Part shown: positions 36,245 to 46,885 of the stretch, piece after piece
Numbering within the stretch: the stretch's first letter is position 1
Layout of the letters: each line of letters opens with the position of its first letter
From: Lentinus brumalis
Lineage: Eukaryota; Basidiomycota; Agaricomycetes; Polyporales; Polyporaceae
DNA length: 64,000 nt
Direction of reading: 5' to 3'
Assembly: GCA_001792895.1 (NCBI GenBank)
Contig: MARA01000007.1
Span: forward strand, 558,001 to 622,000
Notes under the pieces: generated by a model
Told to the model about the DNA's origin: nothing
What the model saw: the letters and a program-made list of their open reading frames with translations, nothing else
The model's database searches: none
Translations under genes and position numbers: made by a program

Positions 36245-38050
36245 TCAGAAGTAGCGACGACAGTACAGCAGCGCGGCAGACCAGAGACGGCGACGCATCA
36301 ACATGTCGCGCGAACGCAAATCGAAATGATGAGCGAGGTGCGCGTTGAGGAGAGCGACTTGTGGGGGAGTGAGAGGGCAGCGAGGCGGGTCGCACGTTAC
36401 TTCGTGTAGCTCCTCGGGGCGCGAGGACGCGGCGAATGGATGAGACCGCTCCTCACTGGAACCAGGATTGTGCTCACGGTGGTGACGCATAAGGGTGGCA
36501 TCCTCCAGCGCCGCCCAATCCACACCATAGCTTGCCGGGTCGTCGACCGGTTCGTCGACGGGCTCTGGGCGCAAATCTAACCCGCGAGGGCCATGCCGCA
36601 CCATTCCGAACATGAACATCTCGCGAGGACTCGCCGCGCGCTCCCCACGGATGTGGAGGCGATGAGCATTCCAGCTCTCTGCCCAGTCAAGGGCGTCCTG
36701 ATTCAGCGCATGCAAGAACAAGTGATGAAGGAGCCACAGGTGCTCCGGACGGTCGGCATCGAGCTCGCAGTGTTGCTCGAGCTCGAGGAAGAAGGTCTTC
36801 CATTTGCCACCAAAGCCACTCGTGACATCGAACCACAGTCGTTCGATCCGGGTGTTGTGGACACTCCTGTAGAACAGTATGAGCGTGTGGCTAGGATAGG
36901 CAAGAACGACAGACTCACCGACCCCAGATATAGGACCCCCGACCCAGACCCCGCGTCGCTTCCATCCACTCGGCGACCCTGATGTTCTCGGTGCCGTGAT
37001 CACCGCGTACTCTACTGGGAACTCCATGGTGGCGCACGGTCTCCAAGAACAGAATGAGAACGGTTTCCGCGCGGTTGTTCGTGTGAACACGGATGCCCGT
37101 GACAAACCGGGAATGGCCATCGACGAAACAATGGGTGACAAACTTCCAGCGGATGAGGCCTACATGGCATAGAAGCAGTGAGTGTGCGAAAACTTGGAGA
37201 TGGGAGCGTGAGGAACGACGCACCGTGTTGTCCATCGTGATGAACCAAGGAGTTGGGTCCGGGGACTTGGTACTTCTTGCGCACGATGCGACGACGACCA
37301 AACACCGGGGGCGCACCATGGACTCGCAGGAATGACTCACGGATGCGGGCGTCGGGGACGCGGTGGCCGAGGGATGCCAGATGACCGCGAATCATGCGTC
37401 GTCCAAAGTGAGGGAAGACAGTGAGGGTGTGTGCCACGAGTGCATCCAAGGCGTGATCGGAGAGGGTGGAAACCGGAGCAGTGACGGATCGATGGTGACG
37501 AGTGGTAGAACCGTCGGGGTGATGAACATGAACGATGACGGGAGGACCAGGGTCGCGAAGACCGTGCTTGACGGCCTGCCTGCGAACATGTCGGGGAGAA
37601 CACTTCAGAAGGCGTGCCACGGCCGTAGGGCCGCGCATGGACAGAGCGTGCGCAAGAAAGGTGGGGTCGATATTTTTCATCGGATGACCGCGGCCGCCGG
37701 TTTTTACAATCTGCACGATGGGGAGAGACGGGGCGTCCGGGGGATCGATGGACTGGTGACAGGCCTGATCGAGGTCGGACACCATGCGCGCGACGCTATG
37801 TGCCAGAGTGTAAAACTCTCCCGGCGGGAAGACGGCGCGATGCTGGGAGGGAAGTTGAATGAAAGCCGGCATATAGGAGACATAATCGCTGACATACCTC
37901 TTCGGCGGATGCCCGTAATGCCAGAGCCTGTGCGCGAACTGCACGGAGTCGTGGGGCATCGCCGACCTGGGTGCGTAGAGCGGTGTTCACGCGCTGCCGC
38001 AACACAACGTAGGCGGCACGGATATTGTTCAAGGGGGTTGACGGCTCCAT
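36245..38050 (-). pseudogene. DDE integrase core-domain protein, frameshifted
   Basis: Exons 38050-37224, 37159-36919 and 36866-36245, introns of 64 and 52 nt. The N-terminal region is helical (MEPSTPLNNIRAAYVVLRQR, ALRASAEEVCQRLCLLYAGF). At about 37855-37863 the frame must shift by one base to continue LPSQHRAVFPPGEFYTLAHS. Next comes a helix-turn-helix-like part (LSMRGPTAVARLLKCSPRHV, FGRRMIRGHLASLGHRVP). The rve-type catalytic domain follows: VHHDGQHGLIRWKFVTHCFV with a candidate first Asp, VPSRVRGDHGTENI with the second, and HNTRIERLWFDVTSGFGGKW with a late acidic residue. The C-terminal tail includes GERAASPREMFMFGM. Family role: DNA strand transfer, here the likely transposase of the element. 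Confidence 0.7.
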
Positions 38051-38812
38051 CGAGCGCAGAAGGTGTGATGACGAGGACGAGATATGAAAGCAGCAGGTCG
38101 GAGAAGTAGGAAGAAGGGAAGACACCGGAGAGGCGTGAAATGAGTTTGCGAGACAGAGGCGGACGGGATTGTGGGTCGGGGGGATGGGAGAGACGGAGAT
38201 GTGAGCGGAGGACGTGGTGCAGAAGGGCGGTGCCAGGGGGCACGCAGAGGTCTGCGCACGGACCATCTCCGGCATATACACATGCCGGTTGCGGTGAACT
38301 GACGTATATGAAAGAGATGGGTAAGAGAGGATAATCATGAAGGAAGGAACATACCTCGACGGATGCACGGGCGGCTACGAGCCCCGCATGGAGAGGTGAA
38401 GTCGTGACAAACGCTAATGAAGGTAGATGATCCACGACAACATAGGATTGCGGCTGCGTGGTACGCGTCTCATGTTAGCCAAGGTCCCACAGATTAAACG
38501 GGCCCGGAGCTGCGTGGGGCAACATGAGACAGGTTCATCTTGGAAAAAACTGGTTAGAGAGAAGGCTTGGAATGGGGTGTCACTGATGGATGGGGCGCGT
38601 ACAGACGAGGCGAAACTGAGCTGTTGCACGCATGAGACCGACAATGTGGGAGAAACGAGGATGGCACGGCTCAGGGTCAGACGGTCGGAGATAGAGGCCG
38701 TTGTGTTTGGGTGGGCGCTGATAGGCCGGGGTGAACATGGATAAATGCGGACAAACACGGGTCAACGTCGACAAGCCGAGGTAAGCCCTCTACGCGGTGT
38801 AGATTTTGGGTA
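38051..38812. other. Right end region of the element
   Basis: No supported gene. It contains the upstream region of the integrase gene. Confidence 0.4.
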
Positions 38813-38837
38813 TTTTTGTCCCATAAAGCGCCTCATA
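38813..38837 (-). repeat. Right terminal inverted repeat of the 21-kb element
   Basis: Reverse complement of the left end with 3 mismatches in 25. Confidence 0.8.
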
Positions 38838-38844
38838 ACTTACC
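38838..38844. repeat. Target-site duplication, right copy (ACTTACC)
   Basis: Identical to 17611-17617 and directly adjacent to the right inverted repeat. Confidence 0.8.
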
Positions 38845-38996
38845 TGACTTACTTACGGTAGCGGTTCTTATTAGTCTGTTCTCTGTCCTCAGGCCGCTGC
38901 TTTCTACCTCTTGCACCCAGGCTTCATCTTCATGCATCCTCGCTGTGCTGCAGCCATCTAGCCAGCTCTACGCACGGTGACACGCTCGACGCTACG

Positions 38997-40061
38997 ATGT
39001 CGGAAGCTCGTCCACGAAAACGTCCGAGATCAGACGAGGATGGCGACCCAGTGCAGGATGGGGAAGCTCAAGCCACGACACACGATGAAGAATTCTGGTT
39101 CAATGATGGAAACATCATCCTCATTGCTGGTGATGTTGAGTTCCGCGTATATAAGGGGCTACTCGCCGATCATTCCCCCGTCTTCAAAGACATGTTCTCC
39201 CTCCCGCAGCCTCCGACCTCCGAAGGCGAACTCGCCGCATCGTGTCCGATCGTCCACCTCTCCGACTCCCCGGAGGAAGTGCGATGTCTGCTCCGCGTGT
39301 GCATGCCGAAGAGCCATACAAAGTACGTCCCGATCATCAGTACTTCACCCGTGTATCTATACTAAAATCGAACCTTCCACAGCCCGTACGCGCACGAGGA
39401 CCCGACCTACGAGTCCATAGCCTCCGCTATCCGGCTTGGGCACAAGTATCAGATTGCACCCCTCGTGGACCATGCCGTCGGCTACCTGAAGGAATACTAC
39501 ACGGACGACTACGCACAGTGGAAGAGCCACAAGATGCTGCCCCCTCCGCGTTTCGAGCCGGTGCACGCCATCGGAGTCATCAACCTCGCCCGTCTTGTCG
39601 GCTGCGAGACCCTCCTTCCCACCGCCATCATCCACTGCTGCCAGCTCGGGGGAGACGTGGTTCACGGCCTCCCGCTGGCGGATGGCACCACGGAGCACCT
39701 CAGCCCGGACGATCTTGACATGTGCGTCCATGCCGGCCTCCTGCTGGCGCGCGAGTGCGTCGGCGCTGCGCTTCGCGTGCGTTCTCCGGCCATATCAGCC
39801 TTCTGCCAGACACCTGTTCAGTGCGCACGCGCCATCACGGAGAAGCTGAACGACGCCAATGTCGACCTGAAGCAGCTGGTCTATCCGAACCCGTTCTACA
39901 GCTACGGATACCTGTTTGTAGGGATGAGCGGGCTGATATGCGGGGAGTGCTTCGTCATGCTCTGTCATCGCGACGTCGAAGGGCGCAAGGCACTTTGGGG
40001 ACGCTTGCCGGCGATTTTGGATCTGCCTATCGCGGGATGGCCAGGAGCTGCGAACTCGTAG
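38997..40061 (+). CDS. BTB/POZ domain protein (copy G)
   Basis: Exons 38997-39322 and 39383-40061, 60-nt intron, 334 residues. It starts MSEARPRKRPRSDED. BTB core: HDEEFWFNDGNIILIAGDV, FRVYKGLLADHSPVFKDMFS, DSPEEVRCLLRVCMP. The exon junction matches all other copies. Second half: SAIRLGHKYQIAPLVDHAVGY, HAIGVINLARLVGCETLLP, then CGECFVMLCHRD and W-RLPAILDLPIAGWPG. Nearly collinear with copy D at 12797, which suggests a duplication older than the element insertion. Predicted ubiquitin-ligase adaptor or transcription-linked scaffold. Confidence 0.88.
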
Positions 40062-40457
40062 TATGTCCCACTTGACCGCCCAAGATCATGCCTCCTTCGT
40101 CTCTGTGTACATCTCTGATGCTCGATCTATGCTTGTCTCCCTGATTTGTTCTCCCCTCAAGCCCTGTATTGCATACTTCGCAGTCGCAAATCTGTCACAT
40201 ACTTACACCCCTTTCCCTCCCGCTTTGCTGCTTTGCTCCTGTTCCAAATTGACATACCTGTCTCGCTTTATCGGAGTCTGTCACGTCGCATCAATTGGCG
40301 TTGACTTCCAAGTTGGAGTCGACGATATAATTTGTGACATTATTCACGTGTTGTGACAGAACGTGTCATCGGGGAGGCGAGTTGAAAGTTTCTTGAGCTT
40401 TCGCTCACTTGGTCCTCTTGCTCGTTCAGCTCTGCAATACTTTCCTGCTCTTTCAGG
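40062..40457. other. Intergenic region
   Basis: No gene. It carries the 3' end of copy G and the promoter of copy H, which are in tandem. Confidence 0.5.
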
Positions 40458-41583
40458 ATGTCCGAACCCATCAGGAAGAGGGTGAGGCGTGACTCCGATA
40501 CCGACCCCAGTAGCTGCGCGCCGCCACAGGAGATCCGCACCGATCAGCAAGTAGTTGACCGTGAAAGAGACCGGGAACTCTGGTATGAGGACGGCAACAT
40601 CTATCTTGTTGCTGGAAACACCGAGTTTCGCGTTTTCAAAGGGATACTAGCCGATCACTCGCCTGTCTTCAAGGACATGTTCTCGCTTCCACAACCTCCC
40701 AACCCCGCTCCACCGCAGGCTGGTGAAGCGTGTCCCGTGGTGTACTTAATGGACTCTCCGGAGGAGGTACGGCACTTGATCCGCGTATGTATTCCTAAGA
40801 CGGGCGCAAGGTATGTTTTGCGCTACTGCATGACGTGGCGTGTCTTGCTGATCATGATGTCCGGGTCTCAGCCGCTACGCTCCCCATGACCCGACGTACG
40901 ATGAGCTCGCGTCGCTGATACGCCTCGGACACAAATATCAGATGCCACACCTCGTTGACGACTCAATCAACTACCTCAAGAGGTACTTCACGGACGACTT
41001 CGACACGTATGCGAAACTTGATTCTCTTTGCCCTCCCAGATTCACGACATGCCATGCCGTTGGTGTCGTGAACCTCGCTCGTCTCACAGGTTGCATGCAG
41101 CTTCTTCCATCTGCCCTGCTCATGTGCTGCCTTATCGGCGATAAGGTCTTCAAGGGAGCCTTCCGGAGACGGGGTGAACAGCGCGAGCAGCTTCATCCCG
41201 ACGACCTCAAGCTATGTTACGTCGCGCGTACCGAGCTCTCAGCTGCTGCAGTAGCCATGATGCTCCGTATATTCAGGCCGCAATACGTGGACCGCTGCAA
41301 GCAGCCACCGACTTGTCAATCTGCCCTGATCAACCTCGTTTCACAACAGCACGAGCACGCCAACCGGATATGTACAACAAATCCGTTCATTCCCCGCCTG
41401 ACCCTCTACGAGCACCTGCGTGGTGTGCTTTGCCGGCGGTGTTTCGCGATGCTGGAGGAGCGCGATACATCTGAACGACGGACGATGTGGAAGAAGCTGC
41501 CCGAGCTCCTAGGCATCGTCGTGGATGGCTGGGCTGCCGACGACAATGCGGGTGAGGCGGCTCCGCAAACTGCCACAGCGTAA
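40458..41583 (+). CDS. BTB/POZ domain protein (copy H)
   Basis: Exons 40458-40810 and 40872-41583, 61-nt intron, 354 residues. It begins MSEPIRKRVRRDSDTD. BTB core: RDRELWYEDGNIYLVAGNT, FRVFKGILADHSPVFKDMFS, DSPEEVRHLIRVCIP. Second half: LIRLGHKYQMPHLVDDSINY, HAVGVVNLARLTGCMQLLP, and the terminal CRRCFAMLEERD with MWKKLPELLGIVVDGW. Tandem with copy G and same strand. The glycine-rich DGSREQL motif of other copies is reduced to RRGEQREQL. Function as for the family; substrate unknown. Confidence 0.88.
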
Positions 41584-42743
41584 TCGCGGTGAGTCTCACC
41601 AGCCATCTGAGCGCACGAGAACGCTGCTCACCTATCTTCCGGCAGTCAGCCAACTCCTTTCTCGGAAGACGTCTCGTGTCCCCATTCAGCCTCCTGATCT
41701 GAGCGTCGTTGAGCGCAAAACCGAGCGCGCCGTCATTATCCCATACGCTGGCTATCAGTTTCGTTCAGCTCGCTCATTCGACCCCAGGGACGCACTCGTC
41801 AAATCATTCTCCGTCCTTCCTTTCACTCCGCGATCTTGCCGTCTGCTCTTCTCAGCCGAAAGGTCTTACTCCATGCCCTCCTCGTATCGTATACCGTGAC
41901 GATCCTTTCCGAATATGTTGCGCCCACACTCAGTGTCGTCGACGACCATTCCTGAACACGGCCTACCACGCAATCATGATAGCATCGTGCCATGCCCACT
42001 GCCGGTATCACGGTTGGACCACCACTATAATATGCGCATCCCGTCGCTTCAGTAAACCCCACCTGTCCGTGCAGCCCGCAGTGCGGGACAACCCCTGACG
42101 ATCCAGCTCTTACCGGCCAGCAGTGATCGCCGTAGTGCGAGAGCGAACTGCTCGTGCGATCGGTCTCCCGTTGCAAATTAGCGTTCGGTCGGCTAGGAGG
42201 CCTGGCGTGTGGCGCACGTCGTACCCGTCCGGCTTTGATATGTCACGGAATCTCCATCAAGAGTTCTACTTCGTTTTGGAAGGGCGCCAGTGATGAACGA
42301 AGCTCGACAGCTGTGCCTCTTGCTTCGCCCACACGTCGATGTTCTCTTGCCCCCACTCTGATTGGATCATTCCTTCTACTGCAAGGATGTACATCCGGTA
42401 GTATGCGAACTCAACAAAAGAGGTTATCACACGTGTAGTAGCATACTGTTCTGATATCTTCCTTGGTCGCAGTCTTTGTCTGATGAGATGTCGTCGAACT
42501 TGGGTCGGGGAGGAGCGAGCGAGCGGTGAGTCGTGACCGCGCAGGCGTTGCAGACCATACCGTACGACTGCAGCAGTACACGTGGGAGAGGCCTATACTC
42601 AAGCACAGTGTCCTATGATATATGTTCCCAAATCAAACTCAAGCGGATCTCGGGGCCGGAACCGAGGAGTGAAGTACCAGTGCGCTCGTGGATCCCTTGG
42701 ATTTCATCTGGCAAGAAAAACGAAAGACATCTGCGGTATCGCA
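41584..42743. other. Intergenic region
   Basis: No gene recognised. The 3' ends of copy H (+) and the T1-type BTB gene (-) converge here. Confidence 0.5.
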
Positions 42744-43928
42744 CTAATGTAAGTCACGTCCGGAAGGGTCCTCTCTACTAAGACGAGACGAACTTCGAGA
42801 CTCACGTAGTACGTCAGTCAGGTCTGCAATCGCAGTCCAGCCAGGATACTTACCTGGAAGAGTACGCATTCTTGCTGAGATGAGCGTCGCGGTAGTGGTC
42901 TGACCGGACGGAGTGCCAGAGTCGACGGGGAGGTAGGCCAGGATCACCTCGTCGGCCCAGAATGTCCAGGCACGATGTGCACACTGGTATGAGTATGGAT
43001 ATGTGGCAAGGGCATGGGAAGTGCTCCAGTCGTGTTCTGAACCTCGTATGGGCGGGTGTAGCTCGGACAAGGCCTCACTTCGCTTTACAGAATCCATGCT
43101 GTATGATTCCCCGTCGACGTTCAATGATCCCTCGTCGAAGAATTTGTCCATGCGAAAACCAAGCGAATGCTCCGAGTCAGAGGCAGCATTGCTTGGAGCA
43201 GATGGCGTGTATGTGCGCGATGCGGCGGGCGAGATGGGATCTGACAACTCGACGAAGCGAGATGGCTCATAGGGACGGCTATACTGTGCAGCGAGCTGTG
43301 GGAGGGTTGTGTGCGTCACGACAATTCTGAAACGAACGGTTAGAAAGGCTTCATCCGTGGAATTGAAGATGATTCACTTCATCACCACATCCTGCGCATA
43401 TACAAACACAGGGAGCTCGCTCTCTTGAGACACGACAGAACCGTCCTCCCTCTTCACGATACCATCTGGAAGAGTGTTGTCCAAGACATCGCGTAGATTG
43501 ACGAAATCATTTGCGAGCCCCGCCCATGACAGGTCCACGGTAGGTGGAGGCATAGTGAGGAGATCGCAGAGCCCCTGAAGATTGTAGAACTGGGCGTCCA
43601 CGAGCAAGTAACGGAGAGCAGTCTCCATGTCAATCATTGCGGATATCGCGCGAGGTGACAGAGGCAGGACGGGGTATCCGCTGAGATAGTCCACCATGAT
43701 AGCGAACACCGCAGGATGACGATTGAGTAGTAGCGTGCGACTGCGAGCTTCTGAAAATTCGGAGCCGAAGCAGGCTGTAAAGTAGTTCGGCGAGTCGTAG
43801 GAGATCTGCGAATTGTTGAGGAAGAAGACTTCGCCGCGCACGTTGATGGTATAGCAGTCATTCGCATTGTTGATGCCGTCATTTCCGGCAGCCTTAGGGA
43901 TGTGCTCATGATAGTCCTCAACACTCAA
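42744..43928 (-). CDS. BTB/POZ protein of the T1 (KCTD-like) type, second copy
   Basis: Exon 1 ends at 43378 and exon 2 is 43326-42744 (51-nt intron); the junction reads AQDVVMK then IVVTHTT, aligning with the gene at 15889-17018. T1 domain: YTINVRGEVFFLNNSQI, DSPNYFTACFGSEF, LLLNRHPAVFAIMVDYLSGY, LRYLLVDAQFYNLQGLC, then WAGLANDFVNLRDVL, LPDGIV-EDGSVVS. No ATG precedes the domain in frame, so the start is unresolved: the open frame begins at a TTG near 43928 and a short upstream exon is likely. The second half is Ser/Pro-rich. Predicted oligomeric adaptor. Confidence 0.72.
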
Positions 43929-44147
43929 TCACTGTCCCCTCACTCCCTCCACTATGAAGTTCGGATACCTCCCTGTACCGCGACGCCCACCTCTCCTCCC
44001 CTCTTCGCTGTTGAGACGGGACATCGTGAAGAGCCAGAAAACGCAAAGCAGTAGAAGGTCGTAAGAGCAGGACCAGGTACGCTAAACGAATCGGCGTTGT
44101 GAGCTCCTCGTTCCACCCCGTACGTGCACCATCCCATACGTCCTCCC

Positions 44148-44216
44148 CCACCTGGCAACAGGCATCTCCTCCACCTGGCAACAGGCATCTCCCCCACCTG
44201 GCAACAGGTATCTCGC
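44148..44216. repeat. 23-bp tandem repeat, three copies
   Basis: Three adjacent units based on CCACCTGGCAACAGGCATCT with minor changes in the last. It lies upstream of the T1-type BTB gene on that gene's strand, so it might sit in its promoter. Confidence 0.85.
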
Positions 44217-46004
44217 CCACTGCAGTCTGTTCACCGTCTCCTGAAACCCCTATTCTATGTCTCTGATATTTACTGGGTGTTCCGGTGGCAACACCAGCCC
44301 ACTGATTTCTCCCACTGTATCCTGTCCACCGACTCGACCCCGTACAGTGTTGTATGAGTGGCTAGAGCACTAGGAACTGGGTGGATGGCATGGTCAACGA
44401 CCGGATGACGGTAGCGGCCCCTATGTCGAACTCATCTCGAGGACTCCCTCCTCACGGTTCGACCGACTCCGCCGCTCTGTGATCAACATGTATGACGACT
44501 GTCGATGAAGCACGACGGGGGCGGGGGCACACATACAACTGCACAGGTCCCCATGTCTCCGAGTCCACCCCTGTGTCGATCCCCTGCTCCTTGCGCTTCC
44601 TCCGATGTTAAGATGCTCAGGTGACATTCAGCTCGTCGGATAACCCTTTCAAGTTTCCTCCCGCCCAATTGAGGAGTAATCCTGTTGAACGTCTGCATGC
44701 AATGCTCGCGTACACCCTCCTCTATTCACTGTACTTACCTCGCACACCGTTTCGTAGGGAACACATATTGTCGTATGGTACGCACGCACATGCGTCTCCG
44801 ACTTACGAGTTACTACTACTTAGTGTTCCCGGTGTTGCGTCTGCCAGAAGAGTTGGACTCTCGAGTGCATGTCCCATATACAGATATGACGCATAACTAC
44901 TACTCGGCCTAGTTTCACGTAATTCCCGCCCACCCCATCCCCGCCGACAGTTTTGCTATCGCACTCGTTCTCTTCAGGCAGTGGTACATGATAGTACGCG
45001 CTAGCGATCAATCATGCGACGTTCATGTGGTACATGCGGGATAAAAGCAGTATGTGACGACGCTCCCAATGTCATACTATTGTATCAACCCACTGCCATC
45101 ATATGGTCAGAACTTGACTCGCGGTACTCAGCCCAAGTCCGCGAATCCCTCACGGTACATCACAGGTTTAACACCTCAAAGCCCACTATACTGGCTCTCG
45201 TGCGTTCACAGTCGGTCCCTCTTAGCAGTTCGGACCAGAGAGCTTCGTGCTCTTGTCGACTTGCCTCAGGTCCCTGGTCTGTGATCAGGCATGCGGCAAC
45301 GCTCGAGTGACCCGCAGCATAGTATACGAACACTTGCCATAAGTATGTGTGAGTGCTACTATGAGTCTGCAAGGGATATGGAAACTGGAGGTGCATCTAA
45401 GTGGTGGTCGTAGACGTCGCCGGCGCAAGTGTGCGGGCTGGCACACGTAACGTTGGTTGGCGCCTGAAAATACCTTCCTCCTCCTCCTCGCGATTGACGG
45501 TTGACAGGGGAGGCTCTGCGAAAGCATCAGTTCTCGTGGACTGTGATGCCAGCGTCGAACTCACCCGTCTGGTAATTTGTATGGCGATATCTACTGGATA
45601 CCGTGCTAAGGGCGGTGATCCCGTCGAGTCGGGAATAACTAGTAGTAGCGAGTTCAGAGGCGACTCGCCGGCAATCGCCGGAGCCATGCGCCTCCTCCTC
45701 CTATCTTCAACTTGCGCCAGTTTTCGCAGATTGGGAGTCTCATCGTTATGTTGTCTGCGGTGTGTCGAGGGCGCAAGAGAGTGTTGAACGGTTGCAAAAT
45801 CACGTAACTCCGGTCCGCACCGCCGTCATGATGCTGTCAAAGACGCGGTAAGTATCTTTCCAGTCCAATTAGCGGAGCGAGAACGCAACTGGAATTGCTT
45901 CCCGGCATGTGGATCTGTGGCAGGTACTCGAAAGAATCACTGATATGTACAACAGGGACAGTGGGGCCACCCTTCAAGCGTCAGGGTGCGATGTCTGGAC
46001 GGCC
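44217..46004. other. Intergenic region
   Basis: No supported gene in about 1.8 kb. Open frames are short and without motif on both strands. A weak BTB-like trace appears only at its right edge. Confidence 0.45.
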
Positions 46005-46649
46005 GAGGCTCAGGCTGGCTGAGAGAGAGAACATATCCTTGAAGACACGGTCGACCAGTCTCTCGCGTATCTCAGCAAGTACTTCCCCAACACGCTGGAC
46101 GATTTCCGCGAGCTCGAGGACTACGTGCCCCCAGACTTTGACGAGAAGGATGCTGTCTCCGTACTCAACCTCGCACGGCTGACGGGCGCCACCCCTCTTC
46201 TCCCGGTGCTCGTTCTCATCTGCTGTCGTTGCCTAAGCGGCTCCGATCTCGTAGACGGAGTGTGGCACTGCGACGGCTCGCACGATGCTCTATCGTCCAC
46301 CGACCTTGCATTCTGCATCGATGTCAAGGGCCTGCTCAGCCCGGCGTACATTGACCGCATCGCACGTAGGCTCCCTCCTGCACCCCTGGAGAAGTGCCTC
46401 AGCCCGGAGTCGCGCTATGCTGAAATGTGCCGCGTGGTGCAGGAGGGGATGCATCGCGCGGCACTGCGAATGGCGTGCAATCCGTTTGCGGGCTGATACC
46501 CCACCTCGGCCGAGAAGGAGAGCGTTTGCACCCATTGCTGGGCTGTGATGGGGAGACGGCGCGACGAAGGTTGGATGCGGCAAAATTGGGATAAGCTTCC
46601 AATCTTGAGTAGGATTGGTCAGATCGATGGCTGGGGCAAGACGGCGTAA
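46005..46649 (+). pseudogene. BTB/POZ relic, chimeric with an inverted fragment
   Basis: The plus strand carries only the second half of a BTB copy: DQSLAYLSKYFPNTLDDF, KDAVSVLNLARLTGATPLLP, DLAFCIDVKG, MACNPFAG. A TGA at 46494-46496 follows, yet the same frame continues recognisably to CTHCWAVMG, NWDKLPILSRIG-IDGW and stops at 46647-46649. Just 5', at about 46012-46050, is the reverse strand of an exon-1 fragment (VFKDMFSLS on the minus strand). Part of exon 1 was therefore inverted and joined to exon 2. The rest of exon 1 is lost. Not functional as a BTB protein. Confidence 0.7.
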
Positions 46650-46885
46650 GTTACTGCCAGGGTACGGTCGCACGTGGGTCGTTCCCTCGCATCACCTCAT
46701 GTATATCACAGAGCTCGTCGGGCTGCGGGGCACTGGGTCCCATGCATCAGAGGAACGGCGGCGGATGCGCGGAGAAGAGTACAGGACACGATAGGAGACT
46801 ACGCACGACTGTAAGCTATGATACCCGGAAGTTATGGTACGATTGTCCAAGGATATTTTTGAACCAGATGCGTCGGGTCCAACCG

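Larger units (their letters stand above)
17618..38837. mobile_element. 21.2-kb DNA transposon with integrase, HECT-like and TET/JBP-like genes
   Basis: Bounded by imperfect 25-bp inverted repeats and an exact 7-bp duplication. Inside, in order: HECT-like gene (+), 392-bp tandem repeat, unrecognised genes at 25305-26324 (+), 26985-29283 (+) and 29563-32160 (-), TET/JBP-like dioxygenase (+) and DDE integrase (-). None of the host BTB or F-box families occurs inside. The integrase and dioxygenase each have a one-base frameshift, so this copy may be immobile or depend on an intact relative. Superfamily not assigned: 7-bp duplications and these ends do not match a group I can name with confidence. 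The ends are seen directly; the unity of the cargo is inferred. Confidence 0.78.

Noticed and set aside
17618..38837. Starship-type giant fungal element
   Set aside because: No tyrosine recombinase of the DUF3435 kind was seen, and the element has inverted repeats with a 7-bp duplication and a DDE-type integrase instead.
42744..42850. A 30-nt intron near the 3' end of the second T1-type BTB gene
   Set aside because: GTAAGT and CAG sites exist but 30 nt is shorter than any other intron in the window; the unspliced frame is kept.
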